A DNA stretch of 64,000 nt from Echinicola marina (GCF_020463795.1 NZ_CP080025.1:65001-129000); one strand, 5' to 3'. Counted from the first letter of the stretch, positions 43,081-52,159 are shown. The notes: a model not told the origin generated them from the letters alone. Translations and numbers: made by a program.

Positions 43081-43109
43081 AAAAACCGAGCAACTTTTGC
43101 TCGGTTTTT
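43081..43109. terminator. Terminator after lysS
   Basis: A 13-bp perfect stem AAAAACCGAGCAA/TTGCTCGGTTTTT with a 3-nt loop, 24 nt beyond the lysS stop codon. On the minus strand it ends in a T run, and it could also act on the plus strand. The remaining interval to the arcA start shows nothing else. Confidence 0.93.
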
Positions 43110-43133
43110 AGTTATTCTGAATAACTTAAATCA

Positions 43134-44852
43134 TTATACCAACCAACTGGCTACATCTTCCTTACTAGGATTATTGGCTTTTAACTTCAACTTTTTCCTT
43201 CTTCCACATACATCGTTGAACAATTTATTGACATCCTGCTCTTTCAGTTGATCAATGGTATGAATGTTCAAATCACGAATCGCTGGAATCAATTCTGGAT
43301 CTATTCCAAGTGCCACGAAATCCTCATCTGTGGCAATCTTCACCTTCTTCTCAGGTCTCATTTGTGGAAAGAACAATACCTCTTGAATAGTAGACTTATC
43401 CGTAAGCATCATCGTCAGCCGATCAATACCAATCCCCAAACCTGATGTAGGAGGCATACCATACTCCAATGACCTCAAAAAATCTTCATCCATGGCCATG
43501 GCCTCATCATCTCCTCTTTCAGCTAACTTCAACTGATCCTCAAACCGCTCTCTTTGATCAATAGGATCATTAAGCTCTGTATAGGCATTGGCAATTTCCT
43601 TTCCGTTAACAAACAGTTCAAATCGCTCCACCAAGCCTTCTTCTGTTCTGTGCTTTTTGGCCAAAGGGGTCATTTCTATAGGGTAATCGGTAATATATGT
43701 AGGCTGGATCAGATGTGCTTCCACCTTCTCACCAAATATCTCATCAATCAACTTACCCTTGCCCATGGTGTCATCCACCTCAATCCCCATTCCAGCACAA
43801 ACCTCACGCAATTCTGTCTCATTCATCTTGCTCACATCCACACCTGCATACTCCTTGATGGAATCAAACATGGACAACCTTCTATATGGGCCAGCAAAAT
43901 CTATTTCATTCTCTCCTACCTTCACTTTAGTACGCTCATGAACGGAAAGAGTCACTTTCTCCAAAAGGTCTTCTACCATTTCCATCATCCATATATAATC
44001 CTTATAGGCTACATAGATCTCCATGGAAGTAAACTCTGGATTATGGGTTCTGTCCATCCCTTCATTTCGGAACATTTTTCCGAACTCATAAACTCCATCA
44101 AATCCTCCCACGATCAAACGCTTCAAATAAAGCTCATTGGCAATTCTCAGATATAAAGGCATATCCAAAGAATTATGATGAGTTGCAAATGGCCTCGCAG
44201 CAGCTCCCCCATGCACCGCTTGCAATATCGGTGTCTCTACCTCTAACCAGCCGTGATCATCAAAATACCTCCTCATATTGGAGATGATCTTTGTTCTGGT
44301 TATAAAAGTATTTTTTACTTCTGGATTAACTGTCAAATCGACATAGCGTTGACGATACCTCAATTCAGGGTCAGTAAAACCATCAAACACATTTCCTTGC
44401 TCATCTCTCTTCACCACAGGTAGAGGTTTAATAGACTTAGAAAGCAAAGTAAGCTCAGTCACATGAAGAGAAATTTCCCCTGTCTGAGTGGTGAAAATAT
44501 ATCCTTTTACACCTATAAAGTCACCAATTCCCAAGAGCTTTTTGAAGACTGTATTATAAAAGGTTTTGTCTTCACCGGGACAAATATCATCCCTTCTGAC
44601 ATAAATCTGCAACCTTCCTGAAGCATCTTGAATTTCAGCAAATGATGCTGAGCCCATAATCCTTCTGCTCATCAAACGACCAGCTATAGAAACATCCTTA
44701 TAGTCATTTTTATTATTTTCATAATTTTTGTGGATGTCCTTAGAAGTGACATTTACAGGAAACTTAATTGCAGGATATGGATCTATCCCCATTTTTATCA
44801 AGGCTTCCCTGTCTTTTCTTCTTTCTATCTCTTGTTCGCTCAGTAATTGCAT
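43134..44852 (-). CDS. lysS: Lysine--tRNA ligase (class II)
   Basis: Class IIb synthetase for tRNA-Lys. The N-terminal OB domain (about 55-155) has [20 protein letters not shown]. The catalytic domain has [40 protein letters not shown] (motif 2), and [19 protein letters not shown] (motif 3). The 572-residue length exceeds the usual about 500: a C-terminal tail of about 70 residues (from [19 protein letters not shown]) is typical of Bacteroidota LysRS. It follows proline dehydrogenase by 20 nt on the same strand. Confidence 0.97.
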   Translation of the reverse strand: MQLLSEQEIERRKDREALIKMGIDPYPAIKFPVNVTSKDIHKNYENNKNDYKDVSIAGRLMSRRIMGSASFAEIQDASGRLQIYVRRDDICPGEDKTFYNTVFKKLLGIGDFIGVKGYIFTTQTGEISLHVTELTLLSKSIKPLPVVKRDEQGNVFDGFTDPELRYRQRYVDLTVNPEVKNTFITRTKIISNMRRYFDDHGWLEVETPILQAVHGGAAARPFATHHNSLDMPLYLRIANELYLKRLIVGGFDGVYEFGKMFRNEGMDRTHNPEFTSMEIYVAYKDYIWMMEMVEDLLEKVTLSVHERTKVKVGENEIDFAGPYRRLSMFDSIKEYAGVDVSKMNETELREVCAGMGIEVDDTMGKGKLIDEIFGEKVEAHLIQPTYITDYPIEMTPLAKKHRTEEGLVERFELFVNGKEIANAYTELNDPIDQRERFEDQLKLAERGDDEAMAMDEDFLRSLEYGMPPTSGLGIGIDRLTMMLTDKSTIQEVLFFPQMRPEKKVKIATDEDFVALGIDPELIPAIRDLNIHTIDQLKEQDVNKLFNDVCGRRKKLKLKANNPSKEDVASWLV

Positions 44853-44872
44853 AGACTTGGATATATTAATTT

Positions 44873-46063
44873 TTATTTTTTAATGGCCGCTCTTCGTGCC
44901 ATTTCTTTCTTTATCAATTCAAACTCTCGACTACTCTGCCCGGAAACACTGGTGTTTTCTGCAGCTCTTCTATATAAATAAGGCATCACCTTTTCCACTG
45001 GACCATAAGGCACATATTTGGCCACATTGTATCCTGCAAAAGCCAGATTATAAGAAATATTATCGCTCATACCGTAAAGCTGAGCGAAAAACACCCTATC
45101 ATCAGAAGGCTTGACCCCATATAAATTCATGAGCTCTGTCAAAATGATATTGCTCAATTCATTATGAGAACCGCTCACTAAATAAATACCCTGCTTATTC
45201 TCCATACAGAATTTCAATGCATCATTATAAGCATTGTCTGAATCCTCCTTGGTTTCATGAATAGGGCTTGGATATTTATTATCCTCTGCTCTCTCCCTTT
45301 CTTTCTCCATATAGGCTCCCCTTACAAGTTTAGCACCTATATAATACCCCTTCTCCTCTGACTCTGCATAAGCCTGCTTTAATAGTCCCAACATATCCTT
45401 TCGATACATCTGGTAAGTGTTATAGACTATGGCTTTTTCACGATTGTACTTTTCCATCGCCTCATAGGTCATATCATCTATCACATCCTGGAACCAACTT
45501 TCCTCCCCATCTATCATGATCTTTACATCATGTTCATGGGCTGCCTTACATAAACTGTCTACCCTGGCCCTTGTTTTTTCAAATGCCATAGCTTCTCTCT
45601 CAGAAAGTTGCTTTCCTTCCTGAACCTTAGTCATAATCTTGGAGGACCCTAAACCTGTTACCTTAAACACCGTGAAAGGTATTTCCTTAGCTCCTGCAGA
45701 CCTTTCTATGGTACTGAGGATTTCATCACGTGTAAAGTCATAACTTTTTTCTGTCCCTTTCCCCTCTACTGAGTAATCCAGAATAGTCCCTATTCCATAT
45801 CGCTCTAACTCCTTGATAGACTTTTTACAATCTTCAATGCTCTCTCCCCCACAAAAGTGGCCAAACATTGTTTTTTTCATGATCCCTTTTACCGGCAGTC
45901 TCAGTTTAAATGCTACATCTGCTAGGCTTGTCCCCAGCTTCACAGCCATATTACTGTCCATGACGGCAAATATCAGGTACATTTTTCTGAGCTCCACATC
46001 CGTCCTGGATGAAAAGGCTATTTCAGTATTTTCAAAAGAAATATTGGGCTTAGTATTCATCAT
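44873..46063 (-). CDS. Proline dehydrogenase
   Basis: FAD enzyme oxidising L-proline to pyrroline-5-carboxylate. The 396-residue chain is the single-domain form, without the P5C dehydrogenase part. Segments: [78 protein letters not shown], and [20 protein letters not shown] with [20 protein letters not shown] (FAD and substrate-binding Arg pair). It precedes lysS by 20 nt, so the two may share a transcript. Confidence 0.94.
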   Translation of the reverse strand: MMNTKPNISFENTEIAFSSRTDVELRKMYLIFAVMDSNMAVKLGTSLADVAFKLRLPVKGIMKKTMFGHFCGGESIEDCKKSIKELERYGIGTILDYSVEGKGTEKSYDFTRDEILSTIERSAGAKEIPFTVFKVTGLGSSKIMTKVQEGKQLSEREAMAFEKTRARVDSLCKAAHEHDVKIMIDGEESWFQDVIDDMTYEAMEKYNREKAIVYNTYQMYRKDMLGLLKQAYAESEEKGYYIGAKLVRGAYMEKERERAEDNKYPSPIHETKEDSDNAYNDALKFCMENKQGIYLVSGSHNELSNIILTELMNLYGVKPSDDRVFFAQLYGMSDNISYNLAFAGYNVAKYVPYGPVEKVMPYLYRRAAENTSVSGQSSREFELIKKEMARRAAIKK

Positions 46064-46077
46064 TTTGAATCAAGGTG

Positions 46078-46085
46078 CAAATATA
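46078..46085 (-). promoter_or_regulatory. Candidate -7 box for proline dehydrogenase
   Basis: Reads TATATTTG on the minus strand, a perfect TAnnTTTG, with the ATG 14 nt downstream. The -33 box is unclear. Confidence 0.45.
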
Positions 46086-46404
46086 TTAAAAAAACGTCTA
46101 TTGACTTTAATTTTATTCCCTATATATAAGATGCAAGAAACTTGCCATTCTAAGCTATAAATAATCTCATACAATAGCCTCATACATACCTTACACCTTA
46201 ACTGCCAATACTTTTAGAATTCCAATAAAGAAAATCCAAAAAACTCAAAACAGGATTTCAAAAAACACAATACCTAACCTTTAAACACAATAGATAATAC
46301 TGAAATAAACCAATGCAATTACCTTAAAATAATTGGCTTTTTTTAAAGTATTCACAATGCTAAGGAGGAAAAGTAGAATATTATAAAAAATTAATTCATG
46401 TTTT

Positions 46405-46436
46405 ATTGGTTATTTAAAATCAAGCCCTTACTTTTG
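46405..46436 (+). promoter_or_regulatory. Promoter of the aromatic amino acid operon
   Basis: ATTG (46405-46408), a 20-nt spacer and TACTTTTG (46429-46436) fit the Bacteroidota -33/-7 promoter, with a perfect -7 box. The leader-peptide ATG starts 5 nt after the box, so the transcript would begin at or next to that codon. Confidence 0.72.
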
Positions 46437-46441
46437 GGCCA

Positions 46442-46537
46442 ATGATTAAACAAGCAGCTACATATTTTATTTTCTTTTTCTTTTACTTTCGACCTCAAGG
46501 CCGAATCGGAGCTGCTTATTGTCTGGATAAAAAATAA
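46442..46537 (+). CDS. Phe/Tyr-rich attenuator leader peptide of the aromatic operon
   Basis: A 31-codon frame starting MIKQAATYFIFFFFYFRPQG and ending AAYCLDKK. Residues 8-16 contain six Phe and two Tyr in nine positions, the usual sign of a leader peptide that senses charged tRNA-Phe and tRNA-Tyr. It lies between the promoter and a terminator in front of DAHP synthase/chorismate mutase. No in-frame ATG, GTG or TTG follows the first codon, and there is no A-rich or Shine-Dalgarno site before it; with the promoter box 5 nt away it may be a leaderless start. The peptide itself probably has no function beyond being translated. Confidence 0.8.
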   Translation: MIKQAATYFIFFFFYFRPQGRIGAAYCLDKK

Positions 46538-46590
46538 AATTCATACATAAACCAAAAAGCCCGATTCGAAAGAGTCGGGCTTTTTTATTT
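46452..46590 (+). promoter_or_regulatory. Ribosome-mediated transcription attenuator
   Basis: Four segments form alternative pairs. Segment 1 AAGCAGCT (46452-46459) pairs with AGCTGCTT (46510-46517). CGAATCGG (46502-46509), next to it, is the exact complement of CCGATTCG (46561-46568), which is the left arm of the terminator. A ribosome halted on the Phe/Tyr codons (46463-46489) hides segment 1, frees 46502-46517 and lets the antiterminator form. A ribosome that reaches the stop codon (46535-46537) covers that segment and lets the terminator form. The logic matches enterobacterial trp and pheA attenuators; the mechanism here is inferred. Confidence 0.78.
46554..46590 (+). terminator. Attenuator terminator upstream of DAHP synthase
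   Basis: The stem AAAAAGCCCGATTC/GAGTCGGGCTTTTT (14 bp, one G-T) closes a GAAA tetraloop and runs into a T tract. It ends 11 nt before the DAHP synthase start codon, where a normal terminator would silence the operon, so it must be conditional. Confidence 0.93.
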
Positions 46591-46601
46591 CAATCAAACA
46601 A

Positions 46602-47705
46602 ATGAAAGATCACTTAAAAACGTCAGAATGGGGCTTAGGACTTAACGGTCATGTAATTATCGCGGGGCCTTGTAGTGCAGAAACTCCTGAGCAAGTTGAA
46701 AAAGTTTGCCTGGAAATGAAAAAAGAGAACATCATTCCTTCAATGTTCCGTGCTGGAATATGGAAGCCAAGAACCAGACCAGGAAGCTTCGAGGGAATCG
46801 GTGAAGATGGCCTTAAGTGGATGGAGATTGTTAGAAATCACCTTAACATCCCTATCACTACTGAAGTTGGTAACACTGCTCACGTTGAGTTAGCCCTTAA
46901 GCACAAAGTAGATGTACTTTGGATCGGTGCAAGAACTACCGTTAACCCTTTTGCTGTACAGGAAATTGCTGAAGCACTAAGAGGCACAGATATTCCAGTG
47001 ATGGTTAAAAACCCAATGAATCCGGACCTTCAGCTTTGGATCGGTGCTTTGGAAAGACTTCACGCAGTAGGCATCAACAAACTAGCTGCTATCCACAGAG
47101 GATTCAGCGATGCTTACGACAAGCGTTTCAGAAATAAGCCAAACTGGTCAATGCCAATCCACTTGAAAAGAGAATGGAAAGGCATGGAAGTGATCAATGA
47201 CCCTAGCCATATCGTAGGTAAAAGAGATGGTATCTTGGAAGTTTCCCAAAGAGCTATCAACTTCGGCCTGGACGGTTTGATGATCGAAACTCACCATGAT
47301 CCAGACAACGCATGGAGTGATGCCAAACAACAAGTTACTCCTGCCCAGTTGAAAGAAATCCTCTCTAAAATTGATTTCAAGAACACCTTGGATACACAGA
47401 ATCCAGATGAACAGCTTAACGACCTAAGAACTGCCGTTGACCACCTTGACGATCAATTATTGGATCTATTTGCAGAAAGATTCTCCGTAATCGATCAAAT
47501 CGGCGCACACAAAAGAGAACACAAGCTCACCGTATTTCAGTCTGACAGATGGAAAAACGTAATGGAGTCCAGAACTGAAAAAGGTGTTAAAAAAGGCATG
47601 AGTGAAAAATTCATGAAGGAATTGCTTTTTACTATTCATGAGGAATCTGTGAAAAGACAAGAAAAACAACTTAGAGAAGGTGACGCTGTAAAAAAAGAAG
47701 CGTAA
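46602..47705 (+). CDS. Bifunctional DAHP synthase / chorismate mutase (type II)
   Basis: First enzyme of the shikimate pathway fused to the branch-point enzyme. The N-terminal class I-beta DAHP synthase domain (1 to about 265) shows HVIIAGPCSAETPEQ, RAGIWKPRTRPGSFEG, VKNPMNPDLQLWIGALE and DPSHIVGKRDG. The C-terminal AroQ-type chorismate mutase (about 270-355) shows LRTAVDHLDDQLLDLFAERF, with QIGAHKREH bearing catalytic Lys/Arg residues. This order is common in Bacteroidota and usually implies feedback control by prephenate through the mutase domain. It is the first gene under the leader-peptide attenuator. Confidence 0.95.
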   Translation: MKDHLKTSEWGLGLNGHVIIAGPCSAETPEQVEKVCLEMKKENIIPSMFRAGIWKPRTRPGSFEGIGEDGLKWMEIVRNHLNIPITTEVGNTAHVELALKHKVDVLWIGARTTVNPFAVQEIAEALRGTDIPVMVKNPMNPDLQLWIGALERLHAVGINKLAAIHRGFSDAYDKRFRNKPNWSMPIHLKREWKGMEVINDPSHIVGKRDGILEVSQRAINFGLDGLMIETHHDPDNAWSDAKQQVTPAQLKEILSKIDFKNTLDTQNPDEQLNDLRTAVDHLDDQLLDLFAERFSVIDQIGAHKREHKLTVFQSDRWKNVMESRTEKGVKKGMSEKFMKELLFTIHEESVKRQEKQLREGDAVKKEA

Positions 47706-47735
47706 AAAATTATTTATATATAAAGTATCAATCCC

Positions 47736-48773
47736 TTGGAATCAATAATTTTCTCGACTCAAATTGCTGCAGACCTAGAGCGGTACCTAAAAACAAAGAG
47801 CTTTTCCAAACTAGGCCTAATAGCTGATAGCAATACCTATCAAGCTTGTTATCCACTGATCCAGGAAATCCTCCCTGAGCATGAGCATTTCCAGTTCAAA
47901 GCAGGAGAAGTCAACAAGACTTTGACCACCTGCACTGAAATATGGCAATGGATGACTGATTGTGGGTTTGACAGAAAATCACTGATCATCAATTTAGGAG
48001 GTGGAGTAACTGGAGATATGGGTGGATTTTGTGCCAGCACCTATAAGCGTGGCGTAAAATTCATCAATATCCCCACCTCCCTTCTTTCTCAGGTGGATGC
48101 CAGTGTAGGCGGAAAACTTGGAGTGGACTTTAATGGTTTCAAAAACCATATCGGTGTATTCAATGAACCTGAAACTGTTATCATTTCAGACGTATTTCTG
48201 AAAACACTACCCGTACCTGAATTAAGGTCTGGTTATGCAGAAGTCATCAAGCACGGTTTGATCCAAAACGCCAATTATTTCAATAGCTTGAAGATTGACA
48301 ACTGGGAGAACCAAAGCTGGAAGGACATCATAGAAAAGTCCGTACAAATTAAGAAAGAAGTAGTCACCAAGGACCCAAAGGAAGAAGGCTTAAGAAAAAT
48401 CCTCAATTTCGGACATACCGTGGGACATGCAGTAGAGTCATTCTATCTGGATACAGAAAGACACCTTTTGCACGGAGAAGCCATTGCCATCGGTATGATT
48501 GCCGAAGCATATCTTTCCCATAAACACATCAGATTACCTAAGGAAGACTTGGACACCATTACCGAAACATTGCTTAAGGTTTTTGGCAAAGTGGAAATCC
48601 CCAATAAAGACCTTGACGCCATTGCGCAACTTTGCTTCCAGGACAAAAAGAATGATGGAAAAACCATCAACTGTTCCTTGCTAAATAAAATAGGTGAATG
48701 TGATTATAATATTGCAGTGAGCCTTGAGGACATCATCTCTTCCTTGAATTTTTACAATTCACAACACCCATGA
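47736..48773 (+). CDS. aroB: 3-dehydroquinate synthase
   Basis: NAD-dependent cyclisation of DAHP to 3-dehydroquinate. Typical segments are NLGGGVTGDMGGFCASTYKR (NAD site), PTSLLSQVDASVGGKLGVD, SGYAEVIKHGLI with a Zn ligand Glu, and ILNFGHTVGHAVE with Zn His; a second His region is LLHGEAIAIGM. The length of 345 is normal. The start is TTG; the next Met is near residue 70, inside the fold, so no better start exists. It follows the DAHP synthase gene by 30 nt and overlaps aroA by 4 nt. Confidence 0.95.
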   Translation: MESIIFSTQIAADLERYLKTKSFSKLGLIADSNTYQACYPLIQEILPEHEHFQFKAGEVNKTLTTCTEIWQWMTDCGFDRKSLIINLGGGVTGDMGGFCASTYKRGVKFINIPTSLLSQVDASVGGKLGVDFNGFKNHIGVFNEPETVIISDVFLKTLPVPELRSGYAEVIKHGLIQNANYFNSLKIDNWENQSWKDIIEKSVQIKKEVVTKDPKEEGLRKILNFGHTVGHAVESFYLDTERHLLHGEAIAIGMIAEAYLSHKHIRLPKEDLDTITETLLKVFGKVEIPNKDLDAIAQLCFQDKKNDGKTINCSLLNKIGECDYNIAVSLEDIISSLNFYNSQHP

Positions 48774-49987
48774 ACAAAATCACACTAAGCACCAAAGCCA
48801 GCTTTGGAGAAGTAAACATCCCTTTGCCATCTTCAAAAAGCGAAAGCAACCGGGTTCTGATTATTGACGCCTTGACTAAGGGAGGCAATCATATTTCCAA
48901 CCTAGCTGAAGCCAGAGACACTCAAACAATGATCCGATTATTGGAAGAGGATCCGGATATTCTGGATGTCTTGGATGCGGGGACTACCATGAGGTTCTTG
49001 ACGGCTTATGCTGCTCTTACGAATAGAAACAAAACTTTGACCGGTACTCCTAGGATGTGCGAGCGCCCCATAGGCATTTTGGTGGATGCATTGAGAAGCC
49101 TTGGAGCTGAAATAGAATACAAAGGCAAAGAGGGCTACCCTCCAATGGAAACCAAAGGCTTCTCCAAACAGTTGACTAATCACATCAAAATCAGAGGAGA
49201 TGTAAGTAGCCAATACATATCTGCACTGGTCATGAACGCTCCGCTACTGCCTGATGGTTTAACTTTAGAGTTAACAGGGAAAATAGGGTCCAGGACATAT
49301 ATAGAAATGACCCTGAAATTGATGGAGCAATTTGGCATCCAATATAGTTTTGAAGAAAACATTATAAAAGTCGCTCATCAAGATTACCACAACACTAATT
49401 TTGCTGTAGAAAGCGATTGGTCAGGAGCAAGTTATTGGTTCAGTCTCTTGGCTTGTGCAGATGAGGGGCAGTTCTTCCTTAAAGGGCTTAAAAAAGACAG
49501 TTTACAAGGAGACTCAAAGATAGTGGAGATCATGGATCACTTAGGGATAAACAGTGAATTTAACGAAGAGGGCATACAATTGACCAAGAAAGCAGTATGC
49601 GGCTTGGAAAGTTTTGATTTCACCCATTGTCCTGACTTAGCTCAAACTGTGGCTGTAACCTGCGCATTAATTGGACAGACAAGTAAATTCACCGGCTTGG
49701 AAAGCCTAAGAATCAAGGAAACAGACCGTATTTTCGCTCTACAACAGGAATTGGCTAAATTCAACGCCAAATTGGTAGAAGGAGAAAATGAGGTATTCAC
49801 ACTTATACCTTCCACTGGCATTCCTGCTGAAGTCAACATCAGCACCTACGATGACCATCGCATGGCCATGGCCTTTATGCCTTTGGCTACTAAAACCAAG
49901 GTCTCCTTCGATGACATGGAAGTAGTCAACAAATCCTACCCGAGCTTTTGGAAACATTGCCAATTGGCCGGACTGGAAACCATATAA
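48770..49987 (+). CDS. aroA: 3-phosphoshikimate 1-carboxyvinyltransferase (EPSP synthase)
   Basis: Transfers enolpyruvyl from PEP to shikimate-3-phosphate. Family motifs: PLPSSKSESNRVLIIDALTK near the start, LDAGTTMRFLTAYAAL near 66, GTPRMCERPIG, GDVSSQYISALVM, LRIKETDRIFALQQEL and TYDDHRMAMAFMPLA. The 405-residue length is slightly below the E. coli enzyme, as in other Bacteroidota. Ala or Gly positions that govern glyphosate response are not judged here. The ATGA overlap with aroB shows translational coupling. Confidence 0.95.
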   Translation: MNKITLSTKASFGEVNIPLPSSKSESNRVLIIDALTKGGNHISNLAEARDTQTMIRLLEEDPDILDVLDAGTTMRFLTAYAALTNRNKTLTGTPRMCERPIGILVDALRSLGAEIEYKGKEGYPPMETKGFSKQLTNHIKIRGDVSSQYISALVMNAPLLPDGLTLELTGKIGSRTYIEMTLKLMEQFGIQYSFEENIIKVAHQDYHNTNFAVESDWSGASYWFSLLACADEGQFFLKGLKKDSLQGDSKIVEIMDHLGINSEFNEEGIQLTKKAVCGLESFDFTHCPDLAQTVAVTCALIGQTSKFTGLESLRIKETDRIFALQQELAKFNAKLVEGENEVFTLIPSTGIPAEVNISTYDDHRMAMAFMPLATKTKVSFDDMEVVNKSYPSFWKHCQLAGLETI

Positions 49988-49996
49988 AATTGATTG

Positions 49997-50030
49997 CTGC
50001 CTGACCTTAAAAAGTCAGGCAGTTTTCTTT
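49997..50030 (+). terminator. Terminator after aroA
   Basis: A perfect 9-bp stem CTGCCTGAC/GTCAGGCAG with an 8-nt loop, followed by TTTTCTTT. It splits the aromatic cluster into two transcription units. Confidence 0.9.
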
Positions 50031-50066
50031 CATGTCATTTTTTATGGAATAAAGGCATCGATTGTT

Positions 50067-50098
50067 TTTGACTTTCTGGCATCCTTCATCTAATTTCA
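50067..50098 (+). promoter_or_regulatory. Promoter of the pheA-aminotransferase-tyrA unit
   Basis: TTTG (50067-50070), a 20-nt spacer and TAATTTCA (50091-50098; six of eight consensus positions) lie after the aroA terminator and 48 nt before pheA. The spacing is ideal, the -7 box only partial. No Phe/Tyr-rich leader frame or second terminator is seen here. Confidence 0.5.
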
Positions 50099-50146
50099 CA
50101 ACAAAAAAATCAGCGGTTCACCGCCCAATCCTCAACAACTACTAAA

Positions 50147-50986
50147 TTGAAAGCAACCCAAGAAAAAGTAGCCATACAAGGTATCAAAGGTTCATACCAT
50201 TATCAGGTGGCCCGTACTACTTTTGGACCAGAGGCAGAAATACTGGAATGCCTGACCTTCACGGAACTGGTCAGGAAAATCACCACTGAGGAAGCCACCA
50301 TCGGTGTATTAGCATTGGAAAACTCCATCGCAGGAGCCATCTTGCCGAATTATGACCTTATGGATAGAAATAACCTCAGAATAACTGGTGAATTCTATCT
50401 TCCCATCTCCCATCAACTTATGGCATGGCCGGGACAGAGCATCCAAGAAATCCAAGAGGTTCGCTCCCATCCAATGGCCCTATTACAGTGTAAAGCTTTT
50501 TTTGAAGAGTACCCTCATATCCGTTTGGTAGAAGATTTGGATACTGCATCAGTAGCGAAGACCATCCATGAAGAACAGCTAAAAGGAGTAGCGGCTATTG
50601 CCGGTAAATCAGCTGCTGAATTTTATAAGTTGGACATTTTGGCCTCTGACATTCAAACCATCAAAAACAATATTACCCGTTTTTGCATAGTCACCAAGGA
50701 AAAGGAACAAGTTCCAGCAGAAGGATTTGACAAAGTTTCTCTTAAATTAGTCATTCAAAATGAAAAGGGGAGCTTGGCCAAAGTACTCAACATCATGAGT
50801 AAAAACAATCTTGACCTTTCAAAAATCCAATCCCTGCCAGTTATTGATAAACCATGGCATTATGCCTTCTTCATAGATTTAATTTTTGAGAAACTTTCCG
50901 ATTATCAAACGGCCATGCAGCAAATCCAAGATGCAGGCCATCAGATCAAAATCATGGGAGAGTACAAAAACACCAAAATTGCCTAA
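50147..50986 (+). CDS. pheA: Prephenate dehydratase
   Basis: Converts prephenate to phenylpyruvate in phenylalanine synthesis. The 279-residue chain has the PDT domain (1 to about 185) with AIQGIKGSYHYQVAR, IGVLALENSIAGAI (the ENS motif) and IQTIKNNITRFCIV (the TRF motif, catalytic Thr). A C-terminal ACT domain (about 200-275, KLVIQNEKGSLAKVLNIMS) binds Phe as feedback inhibitor. The start is TTG, with KATQEKVAIQG directly after; there is no nearer ATG. No chorismate mutase domain is fused, because that activity is on the DAHP synthase. Confidence 0.95.
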   Translation: MKATQEKVAIQGIKGSYHYQVARTTFGPEAEILECLTFTELVRKITTEEATIGVLALENSIAGAILPNYDLMDRNNLRITGEFYLPISHQLMAWPGQSIQEIQEVRSHPMALLQCKAFFEEYPHIRLVEDLDTASVAKTIHEEQLKGVAAIAGKSAAEFYKLDILASDIQTIKNNITRFCIVTKEKEQVPAEGFDKVSLKLVIQNEKGSLAKVLNIMSKNNLDLSKIQSLPVIDKPWHYAFFIDLIFEKLSDYQTAMQQIQDAGHQIKIMGEYKNTKIA

Positions 50987-50988
50987 AC

Positions 50989-52149
50989 ATGATCCAAGCA
51001 GCCAATCGCCTGAACAAGGTCAAGGAATACTATTTTTCCAAAAAATTAAGAGAAGTGGCCAGGTTAAAATCAGAAGGTCATGACATTATCAATATGGGAA
51101 TAGGAAGTCCTGACCTTCCTCCACATCCTTCAGTAATAGAAGCATTAAATAACACCAGTAAGCTGGACAACTCCCATGGCTACCAAAGCTATCAGGGGAT
51201 TCCGGCACTAAGGGAAGCCATTGCTTCATTCTATGAAAAACATTATGGTGTCAATCTGGACCCGGCTCATGAAATTCTACCCATGATGGGATCCAAGGAA
51301 GCCATCATGCACATTTCCATGGCTTACTTGAATCCCGGTGACAAGGTGCTTATCCCAAACCCAGGCTACCCTACCTATACTTCTGTAACAGAATTGGTGG
51401 GAGCTGAAGCTATCTATTATGATCTTAAGGGAGAACACCAATGGCTGCCAGATATGGATCAGCTAGAGGAATTCGCTAGCCAAGGAATTAAATTGATGTG
51501 GATCAATTACCCCCATATGCCTACTGGTGCAAACGCCAATAAAACTACACTAAAACAGTTGGTGGATTTTGCTATAAAACACCAAATCCTATTGGTTAAC
51601 GACAATCCATACAGCTTTATATTAACGGAGGAACACCTCAGTATTTTAAGCATTGAGGGAGCAAAGGAAATCGCTTTGGAATTAAACTCATTGAGCAAAA
51701 CGTATAATATGCCGGGTTGGAGAGTAGGAATGCTCTGTGGAGACAGCCATTTTGTAAAAGAAGTCTTAAAGGTGAAAAGCAATATGGACTCAGGTATGTT
51801 CCTGGGCATCCAACAAGGGGCCATTGCCGCATTAAGCCTAGACAACTCCTGGTTTGAACAGATGAACAACATCTACCAAAAAAGAAGGGAATTGATATGG
51901 AAACTAGCAGAAAGAATTGGTGCTGTATGTGACAAAAAAAGCTCTGGTATGTTTGTATGGGCAAAGCTTGCAGATAGAACAGACCCACACTCCTTGGTTG
52001 ACAAACTATTGTATGAAAACCAAATATTCATTACACCCGGAGATATCTTTGGCAGCAATGGCAATGGATATATCAGGTTTTCACTTTGCGTGCCGGAAGA
52101 TATTATTCAAAAAGCATTCGAGAGAATAAATAGCGCTTGGACCAAATAA
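50989..52149 (+). CDS. Class I/II aminotransferase (probable aromatic or aspartate type)
   Basis: A 386-residue PLP enzyme. INMGIGSPDLPPHPSVI and HGYQSYQGIPALREAIASFY open the fold. MMGSKEAIMHI supplies the phosphate contacts, NDNPYSFI the cofactor Asp-Tyr pair, and LNSLSKTYNMPGWRVGML the Schiff-base Lys. YIRFSLCVPE gives the substrate Arg. Its place between pheA and tyrA, with a 2-nt gap to pheA, points to transamination of phenylpyruvate and hydroxyphenylpyruvate, the last step to Phe and Tyr. LL-diaminopimelate or other substrates cannot be excluded from sequence alone. Confidence 0.9.
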   Translation: MIQAANRLNKVKEYYFSKKLREVARLKSEGHDIINMGIGSPDLPPHPSVIEALNNTSKLDNSHGYQSYQGIPALREAIASFYEKHYGVNLDPAHEILPMMGSKEAIMHISMAYLNPGDKVLIPNPGYPTYTSVTELVGAEAIYYDLKGEHQWLPDMDQLEEFASQGIKLMWINYPHMPTGANANKTTLKQLVDFAIKHQILLVNDNPYSFILTEEHLSILSIEGAKEIALELNSLSKTYNMPGWRVGMLCGDSHFVKEVLKVKSNMDSGMFLGIQQGAIAALSLDNSWFEQMNNIYQKRRELIWKLAERIGAVCDKKSSGMFVWAKLADRTDPHSLVDKLLYENQIFITPGDIFGSNGNGYIRFSLCVPEDIIQKAFERINSAWTK

Positions 52150-52159
52150 ACTAATCATC

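Larger units (their letters stand above)
46064..46441. other. Intergenic region between proline dehydrogenase and the aro leader
   Basis: A 378-bp AT-rich stretch with divergent promoters at its ends: the proline dehydrogenase promoter on the left and the aromatic operon promoter on the right. The middle part (46131-46400) holds no convincing gene or strong hairpin. Confidence 0.6.

Noticed and set aside
43554-44156. 200-codon plus-strand frame
   Set aside because: It lies entirely antisense to lysS, which has full motif support; its composition is that of a reverse-strand shadow.
50031-50052. Short frame MSFFME before pheA, looked at as a second leader peptide
   Set aside because: Only two Phe codons, upstream of the predicted transcript start and without a following terminator or alternative helix.
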